Position numbers and translations under genes: made by a program. The notes under the pieces are model-generated. The model made no database searches and was not told the origin of the DNA. It saw nothing but the letters and a program-made list of their open reading frames with translations. DNA of 44,456 bases from Candidatus Peregrinibacteria bacterium CG1_02_54_53 (GTDB lineage: Bacteria; Patescibacteriota; Gracilibacteria; Peribacterales; Peribacteraceae): NCBI GenBank assembly GCA_001872575.1, contig MNWP01000016.1, positions 1-44,456 on the forward strand, written 5' to 3'. Every line of letters begins with the position of its first letter. Positions within the stretch are counted from its first letter, which is position 1. Shown in pieces: positions 38,368 through 44,456 of this stretch.

Positions 38368-39075
38368 CTACTTCTTGAGCTCCAGCTTGATACCCGGGCC
38401 CATTGTGGGAGCAATAGTCACCGAGGCGATGTACTCGCCTTTGATGCCCGAGGGCTGCGCTTCTTTTACGGCGTGCAGAAGAGCTTCGAGGTTCTCTTTC
38501 AGCTTCTCGGGTCCGAATGACAGCTTGCCGAAGACAGTGTGGATGATGCCCTGCTTATCCATCTTGCATTCGATGCGGCCTTTCTTGAGCTCGGCAATCG
38601 TCTTTGCGATGTTCGTTGTCACCGTGCCGGACTTGGGGTTGGGCATGAGGCCCTTCTGACCGAGGATCTTGGCAACCTTGCCCAGCTCTTTCATGACTTC
38701 GGGGGCTGCCACAGCGATATCGAACTCGATCTCGCCTTTCTCGATCTTCGCGATCAGATCCTCCTTGCCGGCGAGGTCGGCTCCGGCCTTCTTGGCTTCG
38801 GCAATGCGGTCATCGGGGACGAATGCGGCGACGCGCACTGCGCGACCCGTTCCGTGGGGCAAAGCAACCGTTGTGCGAACAAGTTGATCTGCCTGTGTGG
38901 TATCGGCATTGATGCGAACATGCACTTCTGCGGTGGCGTCGAACGACGTCGTCGAGAGCTTTGGCAAAAGTTCAATTGCCTCTGCCAAGGGGTATCGAGG
39001 CTGCGTGAGCAGTGCAAAACGATCGGCATATTTCTTACCGCGCTTGCGGGCGAGGGGAGTGCGTTTGCTGGTCAT
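38368..39075 (-). CDS. rplA: 50S ribosomal protein L1
   Basis: L1 forms the ribosomal stalk that handles E-site tRNA and can repress its own mRNA. The 235-aa product has LARKRGKKYADRF, the domain I motif VRINADTTQADQLVR, LPHGTGRAVRVAAF, the inserted domain II with KILGQKGLMPNPKSGTV, and the C-terminal PTMGPGIKLEL. The ATG at 39075 is the family start; upstream codons run into a GC-rich spacer (39076-39227) with a CCCGCC...GGACGGG-type hairpin. rplK is upstream, but a membrane gene lies between. Confidence 0.96.
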   Translation of the reverse strand: MTSKRTPLARKRGKKYADRFALLTQPRYPLAEAIELLPKLSTTSFDATAEVHVRINADTTQADQLVRTTVALPHGTGRAVRVAAFVPDDRIAEAKKAGADLAGKEDLIAKIEKGEIEFDIAVAAPEVMKELGKVAKILGQKGLMPNPKSGTVTTNIAKTIAELKKGRIECKMDKQGIIHTVFGKLSFGPEKLKENLEALLHAVKEAQPSGIKGEYIASVTIAPTMGPGIKLELKK

Positions 39076-39227
39076 GGAATGAAAGGGGAAGAGGTGCAGG
39101 CGCCCTGAGCGCAGCCCGCCCGGATGTTGTCCGGTACGGACGGGTCGAAGGGCTCCCTCTAAATGCGGGCACGAGTCTGCCCGCCTTCGTCGGGCATCGC
39201 AACAAATATTCTGCTGATTTCGGTGAT

Positions 39228-39866
39228 TTACGCTCGCTTGCCGAGCAGCCGAAGACCCGACCACCTGCGCTGCTTCTTGCCTTTTTTGCCCGCCTTGGCG
39301 TGCAGAGGAGCAGTACGGAAGGAAGGATCGGCAGCCTCGCTCTCTTTAGCGCTCCAGAAGAGCAAAATTCCGTAGAGAAGCATGATGACCGGCGAGACCC
39401 ACCATCGCTGACTGTACTGACCCAGGGCAACCGTAATGAGAAGAGTGAGACCCGAGAAAAGTGCGACGATGTAGCCCACGGTTTTCACGGTGGTCACAAA
39501 GAGGGCATGTACAACGGTGAGCGAGGCGCGCTCAATGCGTTGAGCGCACTGCTCGTGCCACAGGAACAGTGCTCCTCCCACGAGGAACACCCACAGCAAA
39601 CTCATGTAGATGCGGCCCGGGTAGGGAGGCCCGCCCAGTACGCTTGTCAGCGTCGGGATCGCGCCAACGGTCATGAGAACGATACCCATGCCCTGCATGA
39701 TGTAGTGGAATGCGGCACGCGTGACCTGCCCCGCCTTTGCGCCTTGTGTCGATGTGCTTACGAGAAGCAGGAGAGTGAGGAGCAGGAGCAGCAGAAACGG
39801 TGCCGTCACAGAATAGAACATGCCGACGGGGCTCATGAAGAATGTGAGCGGAGAGGCGGCGGACAT
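39228..39866 (-). CDS. Multi-span membrane protein of unknown function
   Basis: Not recognised. The 212-aa product has six hydrophobic segments: about 13-38, 54-75, 85-103, 118-138, 140-150 and 160-178. The N-terminal half has an LLLLLLTLLLLVS span, and a basic tail (KAGKKGKKQRRWSGLRLLGKR) is probably cytoplasmic. The pattern could fit a small pilus-region or DUF-type membrane protein, but I cannot assign it. It interrupts the usual rplK-rplA pair, in the same direction. Confidence 0.65.
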   Translation of the reverse strand: MSAASPLTFFMSPVGMFYSVTAPFLLLLLLTLLLLVSTSTQGAKAGQVTRAAFHYIMQGMGIVLMTVGAIPTLTSVLGGPPYPGRIYMSLLWVFLVGGALFLWHEQCAQRIERASLTVVHALFVTTVKTVGYIVALFSGLTLLITVALGQYSQRWWVSPVIMLLYGILLFWSAKESEAADPSFRTAPLHAKAGKKGKKQRRWSGLRLLGKRA

Positions 39867-39995
39867 AATCGGGATTGGGGAGGAATCTGGTAAAGTCTAC
39901 GGCTCGCAATTACCCATCGCACGCGAAATCCATTGCGGAACAACGAAAGCGATGATCTAAACATGGTAGGAGGTTCTGCAGTTTTCTTTCTGAAA

Positions 39996-40418
39996 CTACT
40001 CGATTGTCACCCCCATACTGCGAGCCGTTCCCTCAATAATGCGCATTGCAGCCTCAAGATCCTTGGTATTCAGATCTGCCATTTTGGTCTCGGCGATTTC
40101 CTTCACCTGTGCCTTGGTGAGCGAGCCCACCTTGTTCTTGTTCGGCTCGCCACTTCCCTTTTCGAGCTTCGTGCGCTCCAAAATCAGAGCGGATGCGGGC
40201 GACTGCTTCAGTTCGAATGAGAAGCTGCGGTCGGTGTAGACCTTAATGACCACGGGTACAACCTGACCCATACGGTCCTTCGTCTTGTTGTTGAACTGCG
40301 TGCAGAACTCCTGAATGTTGATGCCTGCCTGACCGAGTACGGGCCCCAGAGGAGGTGCAGGGTTTGCCTGCCCGCCGCGCGCCTGCGCTTTGATGACCTT
40401 TGCGACTTGTTTTGCCAT
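39996..40418 (-). CDS. rplK: 50S ribosomal protein L11
   Basis: The 140-aa product has the N-terminal [25 protein letters not shown]-type domain with its PAPPLGP motif (binding site of stringent factor and thiopeptides), [12 protein letters not shown], and the rRNA-binding C-domain ending [18 protein letters not shown]. Length and motifs are standard. It precedes the membrane gene and rplA on the minus strand; nusG and secE are not visible upstream, where a TTAGGG-type repeat and a Pro-rich gene lie instead. A TATCGC box is close to the ATG. Confidence 0.97.
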   Translation of the reverse strand: MAKQVAKVIKAQARGGQANPAPPLGPVLGQAGINIQEFCTQFNNKTKDRMGQVVPVVIKVYTDRSFSFELKQSPASALILERTKLEKGSGEPNKNKVGSLTKAQVKEIAETKMADLNTKDLEAAMRIIEGTARSMGVTIE

Positions 40419-40473
40419 AGCCGCGATACTCTATGTGTCGGGGTTCGGAACGTCAATAAATATGAAGAAGAAA

Positions 40474-40560
40474 GGGTTAGGGTTAGGGCTTGGATTAGGT
40501 GAGGTGCTATGCATTATCGAGAACTTGTTCAAGTCCTCCTCAATCCTAACCCTCATCCTA
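40474..40560. repeat. TTAGGG-type inverted pair upstream of rplK
   Basis: GGGTTAGGGTTAGGG and GGATTAGGTGAGG (40474-40504) face CCTCAATCCTAACCCTCATCC (40538-40558), with arms of about 20 bp including mismatches and a ~35-nt loop. It overlaps the last codons of the gene ending at 40558. It resembles the pair at 28553-28652. Confidence 0.55.
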
Positions 40561-41280
40561 TTTTGTGAGTTCCTCCACCAATCTGTACATCATTTCGTCT
40601 TTGCCCGGTGCGATGTGAAATTCGTAGAGACGTTCGCGGATGCGTACGAAGACGAACCGCTCTTCACTTAAAGAAGGATCAAGGAATGTGAGAAAGTTTC
40701 GCGGTGGCTTGCCTGCCGGAGACTGCATTTCATCGAGCAGATCACGCACATCGGGCGAAAAGAGCGTCGAGACAGATTCCTTCAGAGCCATGAAGACCTG
40801 TTTGACGTTGGGTGTTTCGATCCACGAGAGCAGCCCGGCGCGATCACCATCGAGCAGGAGCACGCGGGTTGTGACCCGTGACGGATCACTCACGATGGCC
40901 GACAAGAGGCTTTGTTGCGCCGTTTCTTCGCCACTGAAATTCAGTTGCTCTGCGATGGCAATGGGGTCGGGACCCGATCGCTTCACGACTGCTCCTGCGG
41001 GCGGGGGTTCGGATGTGGATGGCGGTGGCGTGGGAGTGTCGACGGGTTCGAGAGGGGGTGCTTCGGGCGGGGGATTCATCGGTTCTTCGGGTGGCGGGGC
41101 GGGGGGTTCCTCGGACGGAGGCGATAGGGGTTCCTCTGGAGGCATGTCGGTGGGGGGCTCTGATGATGTTTGTTGTGCAGTGGAGGCGGGAAATGGTTCG
41201 ACGAAGATCGCATCGGCAGCACCGAATGAGAGAAGTGCCACGAGCAGGCCGCCGAAGAGAAACACATGATTGCGTTGCAT
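40558..41280 (-). CDS. Exported Pro/Glu-rich-linker protein of unknown function
   Basis: No family recognised. The 240-aa product starts MQRNHVFLFGGLLVALLSFGAADA, a signal peptide. A PPEEP-type low-complexity linker (about 38-95) follows, made of degenerate 6-10-residue repeats such as SEEPPAPPPEEP. A globular C-terminal domain (about 105-238) contains LLLDGDRAGLLSWIET and LSEERFVFVRIRERLYEF. The linker resembles cell-wall-spanning stalks. A TACAAT box (41293-41298 on the plus strand) lies 12 nt before the ATG. It is divergent from ruvB. Function unknown. Confidence 0.7.
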   Translation of the reverse strand: MQRNHVFLFGGLLVALLSFGAADAIFVEPFPASTAQQTSSEPPTDMPPEEPLSPPSEEPPAPPPEEPMNPPPEAPPLEPVDTPTPPPSTSEPPPAGAVVKRSGPDPIAIAEQLNFSGEETAQQSLLSAIVSDPSRVTTRVLLLDGDRAGLLSWIETPNVKQVFMALKESVSTLFSPDVRDLLDEMQSPAGKPPRNFLTFLDPSLSEERFVFVRIRERLYEFHIAPGKDEMMYRLVEELTK

Positions 41281-41339
41281 GACTTCGTCGGAATTGTACC
41301 TTATTTTTGCCAGATAAAACTGCTACCCTGAAGGTCCAC

Positions 41340-42389
41340 ATGGCACTGTCTCACCACGTGCGGCCTACTCCCGCCACTACGGCCAAGAAGACCGTGCGTG
41401 AGAGTGAGTCATTTGAGCAGACATTGCGACCAAAGACGATTGTGGAGTACGTGGGGCAGAGCGATACAAAGGGTCATTTACTCGTACACATTTCCGCTGC
41501 CAAAACCCGCATGGAACCGCTGGGTCACACGCTCCTCCACGGACCGCCGGGACTCGGCAAGACCACGCTTGCCCACATTATGGCGCACGAGATGGGTGCG
41601 CAGATCCGCATCACGAGCGGGCCCGCCATCGAGAAGCCGGGCGATCTGGCATCCATGCTCACGAATTTGCAGCAGGGGGATGTGCTCTTCATCGACGAAA
41701 TCCATCGTCTGCGTCCCGCAATTGAAGAGGTGCTCTACAGCGCCATGGAGGATTACGCATTGGATCTCGTTATCGGAAAAGGACCCTCGGCACGATCCAT
41801 GCGTCTCTCACTCAAGCCGTTCACGCTTGTCGGAGCGACAACCAAAGCGGGCTCGATGAGTGCGCCTCTCCGCGATCGTTTCATTCACAACTTCAAGCTT
41901 TCCTTCTATACGCCCGCCGAGATGGAGCAAATTGTTCTGCGATCCGCACGTATTCTGACGGTGACCCTTGAAGATGGAGCGGCCGATTTGATCGGATGTT
42001 CCAGTCGTGCAACTCCCCGCATTGCAAACCGGCTTGTGCGTGCCATCCGTGATTTTGCTCAGGTGAAGGGCGAGAAGAACGTTTCGCTGGAGCGCGTGCG
42101 CTCCACACTCGAGGAGCTGGGTATCGATGATCGGGGATTGGATCGCACCGACCGTGCCATTCTGCAGGCGATCATCGAGAAATTCGGCGGGGGTCCCGTG
42201 GGACTCTCGACGCTCGCGGCCGCTACGGCCGAAGAAGAAGAGACGCTCGAAGACGTGTACGAGCCGTACCTGCTCCAACAGGGTTACCTGCAGCGCACGT
42301 CCAAGGGGCGCGTGGCCACACCGCACGCATTCGGCCTGCTCGGCATCAACATGCCGGAAGGGATGCAGAAGAATTTATTTGCAGCATGA
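41340..42389 (+). CDS. ruvB: Holliday junction branch-migration ATPase RuvB
   Basis: This AAA+ motor with RuvA drives Holliday junction migration. The 349-aa product has ESFEQTLRPKTIVEYVGQ, Walker A HGPPGLGKTTLA (about 68-79), Walker B DVLFIDEIHRL, the sensor region GATTKAGSMSAPLRDRF, and a C-terminal winged helix ending RTSKGRVATPHAFGLLG. The start at 41340 gives a short basic N-terminus; 41307 would extend into the promoter region shared with the divergent gene. ruvA and ruvC are not in the window. Confidence 0.97.
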   Translation: MALSHHVRPTPATTAKKTVRESESFEQTLRPKTIVEYVGQSDTKGHLLVHISAAKTRMEPLGHTLLHGPPGLGKTTLAHIMAHEMGAQIRITSGPAIEKPGDLASMLTNLQQGDVLFIDEIHRLRPAIEEVLYSAMEDYALDLVIGKGPSARSMRLSLKPFTLVGATTKAGSMSAPLRDRFIHNFKLSFYTPAEMEQIVLRSARILTVTLEDGAADLIGCSSRATPRIANRLVRAIRDFAQVKGEKNVSLERVRSTLEELGIDDRGLDRTDRAILQAIIEKFGGGPVGLSTLAAATAEEEETLEDVYEPYLLQQGYLQRTSKGRVATPHAFGLLGINMPEGMQKNLFAA

Positions 42390-42398
42390 GGAATTTGC

Positions 42399-43514
42399 TC
42401 ATGCGTTTGTAAGATTTTCCACAGCACGTCGTATCTGCTCCTCAAATTTCTGGTGCGAGAATTTCTCCGCCTGCGCGCGACAGGCTGCGGTATCGAATGA
42501 TGCTTTCGAGAAATCCTTGAGCACGTTCATGAGGGATGCAGCAGTGAGCTCATCGAAGAACGTTCCGGTGACGCCTTCGACGATAGTTTCGAGTGCCCCT
42601 CCTTTCCTGAGCGCGATCACCGGCGTACCACATGCCATCGATTCCACGGGCACCAGCCCGAAATCCTCTTCGCCCGGGAAGATCGTTGCCGTGGCTCCGC
42701 TATACAGCGCCTTTAGCTCCTCATCCGTCACGTAGCCGAGCAATTCCACCGTGGGTCCGGCGAGTGATTTGAGTCTCCGCTCATCGGGTCCTGTTCCTGC
42801 GATCTTCAGCGGTAACTTCAGTTGGGTGCAGGCCTCGATCGCCACGTCAATGCGCTTATAGGGGACGAGAGTGGAGACGACGAGATAGTAATTACCAACC
42901 GGGGATTGTTCGACTGGCGATTGCAGCCAGAAGTCATCGATCGGCGGATAGATCACGTCGGATTGTCGTCTCCAGTACAGCTCGATGCGGCGTTGCACTT
43001 CTTGCGAGGCGGCAATGAGGGTGTCGGGACGATCGGCGGCCTCGCTATCCCAGATGCGCAGCTTATGGAATGTGCGTTCCAGATATTTCCTTCTCAGTTT
43101 TCCCAGTACTCCTCTTCCTGCACGTTCCAACACATCATGCGTGCGGTCCCACAGGTAGCGGGCAGGGGAATGTATGTAACAGAGGTGACGAGGTTTGCCA
43201 TTGGTGATGATGCCGTGCGCGAAGGCGGACGATGCAGAAATGACGAGGTCGAATTCCGAGAAATCCCACGTCTCTACGGTTGCCGGAAACTTTTTGAGGC
43301 AGAGGTGATGGTTATACCGGAACGGAGCCGGCAACCAGCGGTATTGCAGCGCGCTTGTTCGTACCCGCTCCTTAGAAAACCAGTCGCCCAACTTCTTTTC
43401 GTCGTAGAGGAGGGTATAGATGGGGGCCTCGGGGAACATATCGGCAAGAACGCGCAACACCTTCTCGGCGCCGCCTTTCATAGTCAGAAGCTCATGGACG
43501 AGTGCGACTTTCAT
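42399..43514 (-). CDS. Glycosyltransferase family 4
   Basis: The 371-aa product is a GT-B enzyme. It starts MKVALVHELLTMKGGAEKVL (donor-side GGAE loop), has CYIHSPARYLWD typical of mannosyl/galactosyl-type transferases of envelope gene clusters, LVVSTLVPYKRIDVAIEA at the second Rossmann domain, and the EX7E motif EDFGLVPVE. The start at 43514 is taken because the family N-terminus begins there and it avoids overlap with the DUF389 gene. The acceptor is unknown; envelope polysaccharide or lipid-linked sugar is likely. It is convergent with ruvB. Confidence 0.88.
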   Translation of the reverse strand: MKVALVHELLTMKGGAEKVLRVLADMFPEAPIYTLLYDEKKLGDWFSKERVRTSALQYRWLPAPFRYNHHLCLKKFPATVETWDFSEFDLVISASSAFAHGIITNGKPRHLCYIHSPARYLWDRTHDVLERAGRGVLGKLRRKYLERTFHKLRIWDSEAADRPDTLIAASQEVQRRIELYWRRQSDVIYPPIDDFWLQSPVEQSPVGNYYLVVSTLVPYKRIDVAIEACTQLKLPLKIAGTGPDERRLKSLAGPTVELLGYVTDEELKALYSGATATIFPGEEDFGLVPVESMACGTPVIALRKGGALETIVEGVTGTFFDELTAASLMNVLKDFSKASFDTAACRAQAEKFSHQKFEEQIRRAVENLTNA

Positions 43515-43542
43515 CAGTCCCGATTGTACATGCGCACAGTGT

Positions 43543-44241
43543 TTACGCATCACCTTCGGCCGCCTTCTGTTCCTTTTCCACGGTTTTCTCAGTGACTTTG
43601 GTGAGTGAGAAGAATCCCAATTGCAGGAACGTGAGGATGGACGCGAGCAGGATGCCGATGACGTTCATGCCGAATACCATCAATGAGGAGCGCATGATTG
43701 CTGCATGCATCAGTGCCAGACTGATGCCGGCAATGCAGAGTGGCGGGAGAAGCGAGATCGAGATTGCCACACCGGCAATGGTGGCAGTCAGGTCCTTTTT
43801 CACCCAAGCGAAGCTGGCGACGATGCCGGAGCAGAATGCGACGAGAAAGTATATGAATGGGTTGATCTCTTGCGGGATGATGGCGGTGATCGGTGTGGCG
43901 TACGCCACGATCCATGTGAGGGTGATCGAGAGGGCCAGGACGATGAGGATCGACATGACGAGTACTGTGCAGGCATGCACAATTCCACGTCTGCTGTGTG
44001 ATACGAGCGAGACGGCCAAGAGCAGAATGGGCGCCAGGACGGGCGCCACCACCATGCCTCCGATGACGATGGGGATATTGGCAATGAGCAAACCCGATGT
44101 GACGATGATCGCCGAGAGCGTTAAGAGCAGGTAGTACCCTTGGCGGAACGTTGTCGTGGAAACGAGAGTTTCAATCGCTTCATGCCGCTCTTCTTTGCTC
44201 GCACCGAGCAGAGATTCCGATTTACGCCAGTAAAGAAACAT
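43543..44241 (-). CDS. DUF389 membrane protein
   Basis: The 232-aa product matches the TIGR00341/DUF389 family: a polar N-terminus, then six hydrophobic spans (about 35-205), with the motifs IVIGGMVVAPVLAPILLLAV, the TPITAIIPQE segment, and AGVAISISLLPPLCIAGI. Function is unknown. The start is supported by a perfect TATAAT 6 nt upstream. It precedes the GT4 gene by 28 nt and may be cotranscribed. Confidence 0.88.
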   Translation of the reverse strand: MFLYWRKSESLLGASKEERHEAIETLVSTTTFRQGYYLLLTLSAIIVTSGLLIANIPIVIGGMVVAPVLAPILLLAVSLVSHSRRGIVHACTVLVMSILIVLALSITLTWIVAYATPITAIIPQEINPFIYFLVAFCSGIVASFAWVKKDLTATIAGVAISISLLPPLCIAGISLALMHAAIMRSSLMVFGMNVIGILLASILTFLQLGFFSLTKVTEKTVEKEQKAAEGDA

Positions 44242-44247
44242 CAGGCT

Positions 44248-44253
44248 ATTATA
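44248..44253 (-). promoter_or_regulatory. Perfect -10 box with leaderless start of the DUF389 gene
   Basis: TATAAT on the minus strand ends 6 nt before the ATG at 44241, inside a GGCTATAATAGCC palindrome (44245-44257). Confidence 0.6.
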
Positions 44254-44275
44254 GCCGAAAACCGTCCCTCACTTC

Positions 44276-44402
44276 AATGGCTTGCCATGAGGAGCGGAGC
44301 GACGAATGGTGGGTCAGGTGGGATCCTTCATATGCGTTCAGGACAAGTTTGAACCCATGGCTAAATGGCTTGCCATGAGGAGTCGAAGGCGACGAATGGT
44401 GG
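44276..44402. repeat. Two copies of a 37-39-bp direct repeat
   Basis: AATGGCTTGCCATGAGGAG followed by a variable 4-6 nt, then GCGACGAATGGTGG, occurs at 44276-44312 and 44364-44402, 88 bp apart. Bases 44254-44356 hold no other gene I can support. Confidence 0.7.
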
Positions 44403-44456
44403 AGCGCTTTCGAAAAAATCCGAACCGATTTCAGCACGAATTGGCGCGGCGGCTGA
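44357..44456 (+). CDS. Possible 5' end of a gene running off the window
   Basis: From the ATG at 44357 (or 44375 or 44396) the frame stays open to the edge and reads a strongly basic start ending in VERFRKNPNRFQHELARRL. The second copy of the direct repeat encodes the first residues. No family is recognised, and a short random frame is possible. Confidence 0.25.
   Translation, partial: MAKWLAMRSRRRRMVERFRKNPNRFQHELARRL

Overview
The window looks like a chromosomal segment of a Candidate Phyla Radiation (Patescibacteria) bacterium, most likely a member of the Peregrinibacteria/Peribacteria. This placement is an inference. It rests on the gene set: the Cys-rich multi-zinc-ribbon protein typical of CPR genomes, a PrgI plus TraC-N type IV apparatus pair, an SLH/beta-propeller surface protein, and a mevalonate route rather than the MEP route. 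It also rests on very tight gene packing and on many starts only 4-8 nt downstream of a -10 box, which suggests leaderless mRNAs. TGA behaves as a normal stop throughout, which argues against the recoded Gracilibacteria and Absconditabacteria.

Layout. 0.1-2.5 kb (+): trpS, a secreted Cys-containing protein and a Maf-like pyrophosphatase. 2.6-9.0 kb (-): an inositol-monophosphatase-like enzyme coupled to a 50-aa acidic ORF, a secreted unknown, and an alpha-glucan operon (GT4, GH57, GH15). 9.1-20.5 kb (almost all -): an isoprenoid cluster with HMG-CoA synthase, thiolase, a DUF35-like/guanylate-kinase-like fusion, HMG-CoA reductase, a decarboxylase of the MDD family, mevalonate kinase, undecaprenyl-PP synthase and type I IPP isomerase, with a Cys-rich protein and a divergent HAD phosphatase embedded. 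20.6-24.6 kb (+): Rsh and a large SLH/beta-propeller protein, closed by a strong bidirectional terminator. 24.6-29.7 kb: a SerA-like dehydrogenase, a flippase-like membrane protein, a GIY-YIG protein, a repeat field ending in tRNA-Gly(TCC), YidD, small unknowns and a HIT protein. 29.7-37.3 kb (-): ribosomal protein S1, TraC-N, PrgI, CIRCE-controlled ClpC, an AI-2E-type permease and a VirB2/TrbC-like membrane peptide. 37.4-44.5 kb: Dus, rplA and rplK separated by a membrane gene, a Pro-rich secreted protein, RuvB, a GT4 and a DUF389 protein.

How it fits together. The central cluster would convert acetyl-CoA to HMG-CoA (archaeal-type synthase, thiolase and DUF35 assembly), then to mevalonate and onward to IPP/DMAPP, and would use prenyl diphosphate for the undecaprenyl carrier of the cell envelope. 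The most unusual point is that the DUF35 OB-fold partner has lost its zinc ribbon and is fused to a P-loop kinase resembling guanylate kinase but with an altered acceptor pocket. No phosphomevalonate kinase is visible in the same cluster, and the decarboxylase carries Asn where diphosphomevalonate decarboxylases usually have Lys. The route after mevalonate 5-phosphate is therefore open, and the fused kinase is a candidate for a new step or for regulation.

The intergenic space is rich in small repeats. These include serial copies of the tRNA-Gly 3' end at ~115-bp spacing, TTAGGG-type inverted pairs, REP-like hairpins, and two extra copies of the 3' coding end of the Cys-rich gene.
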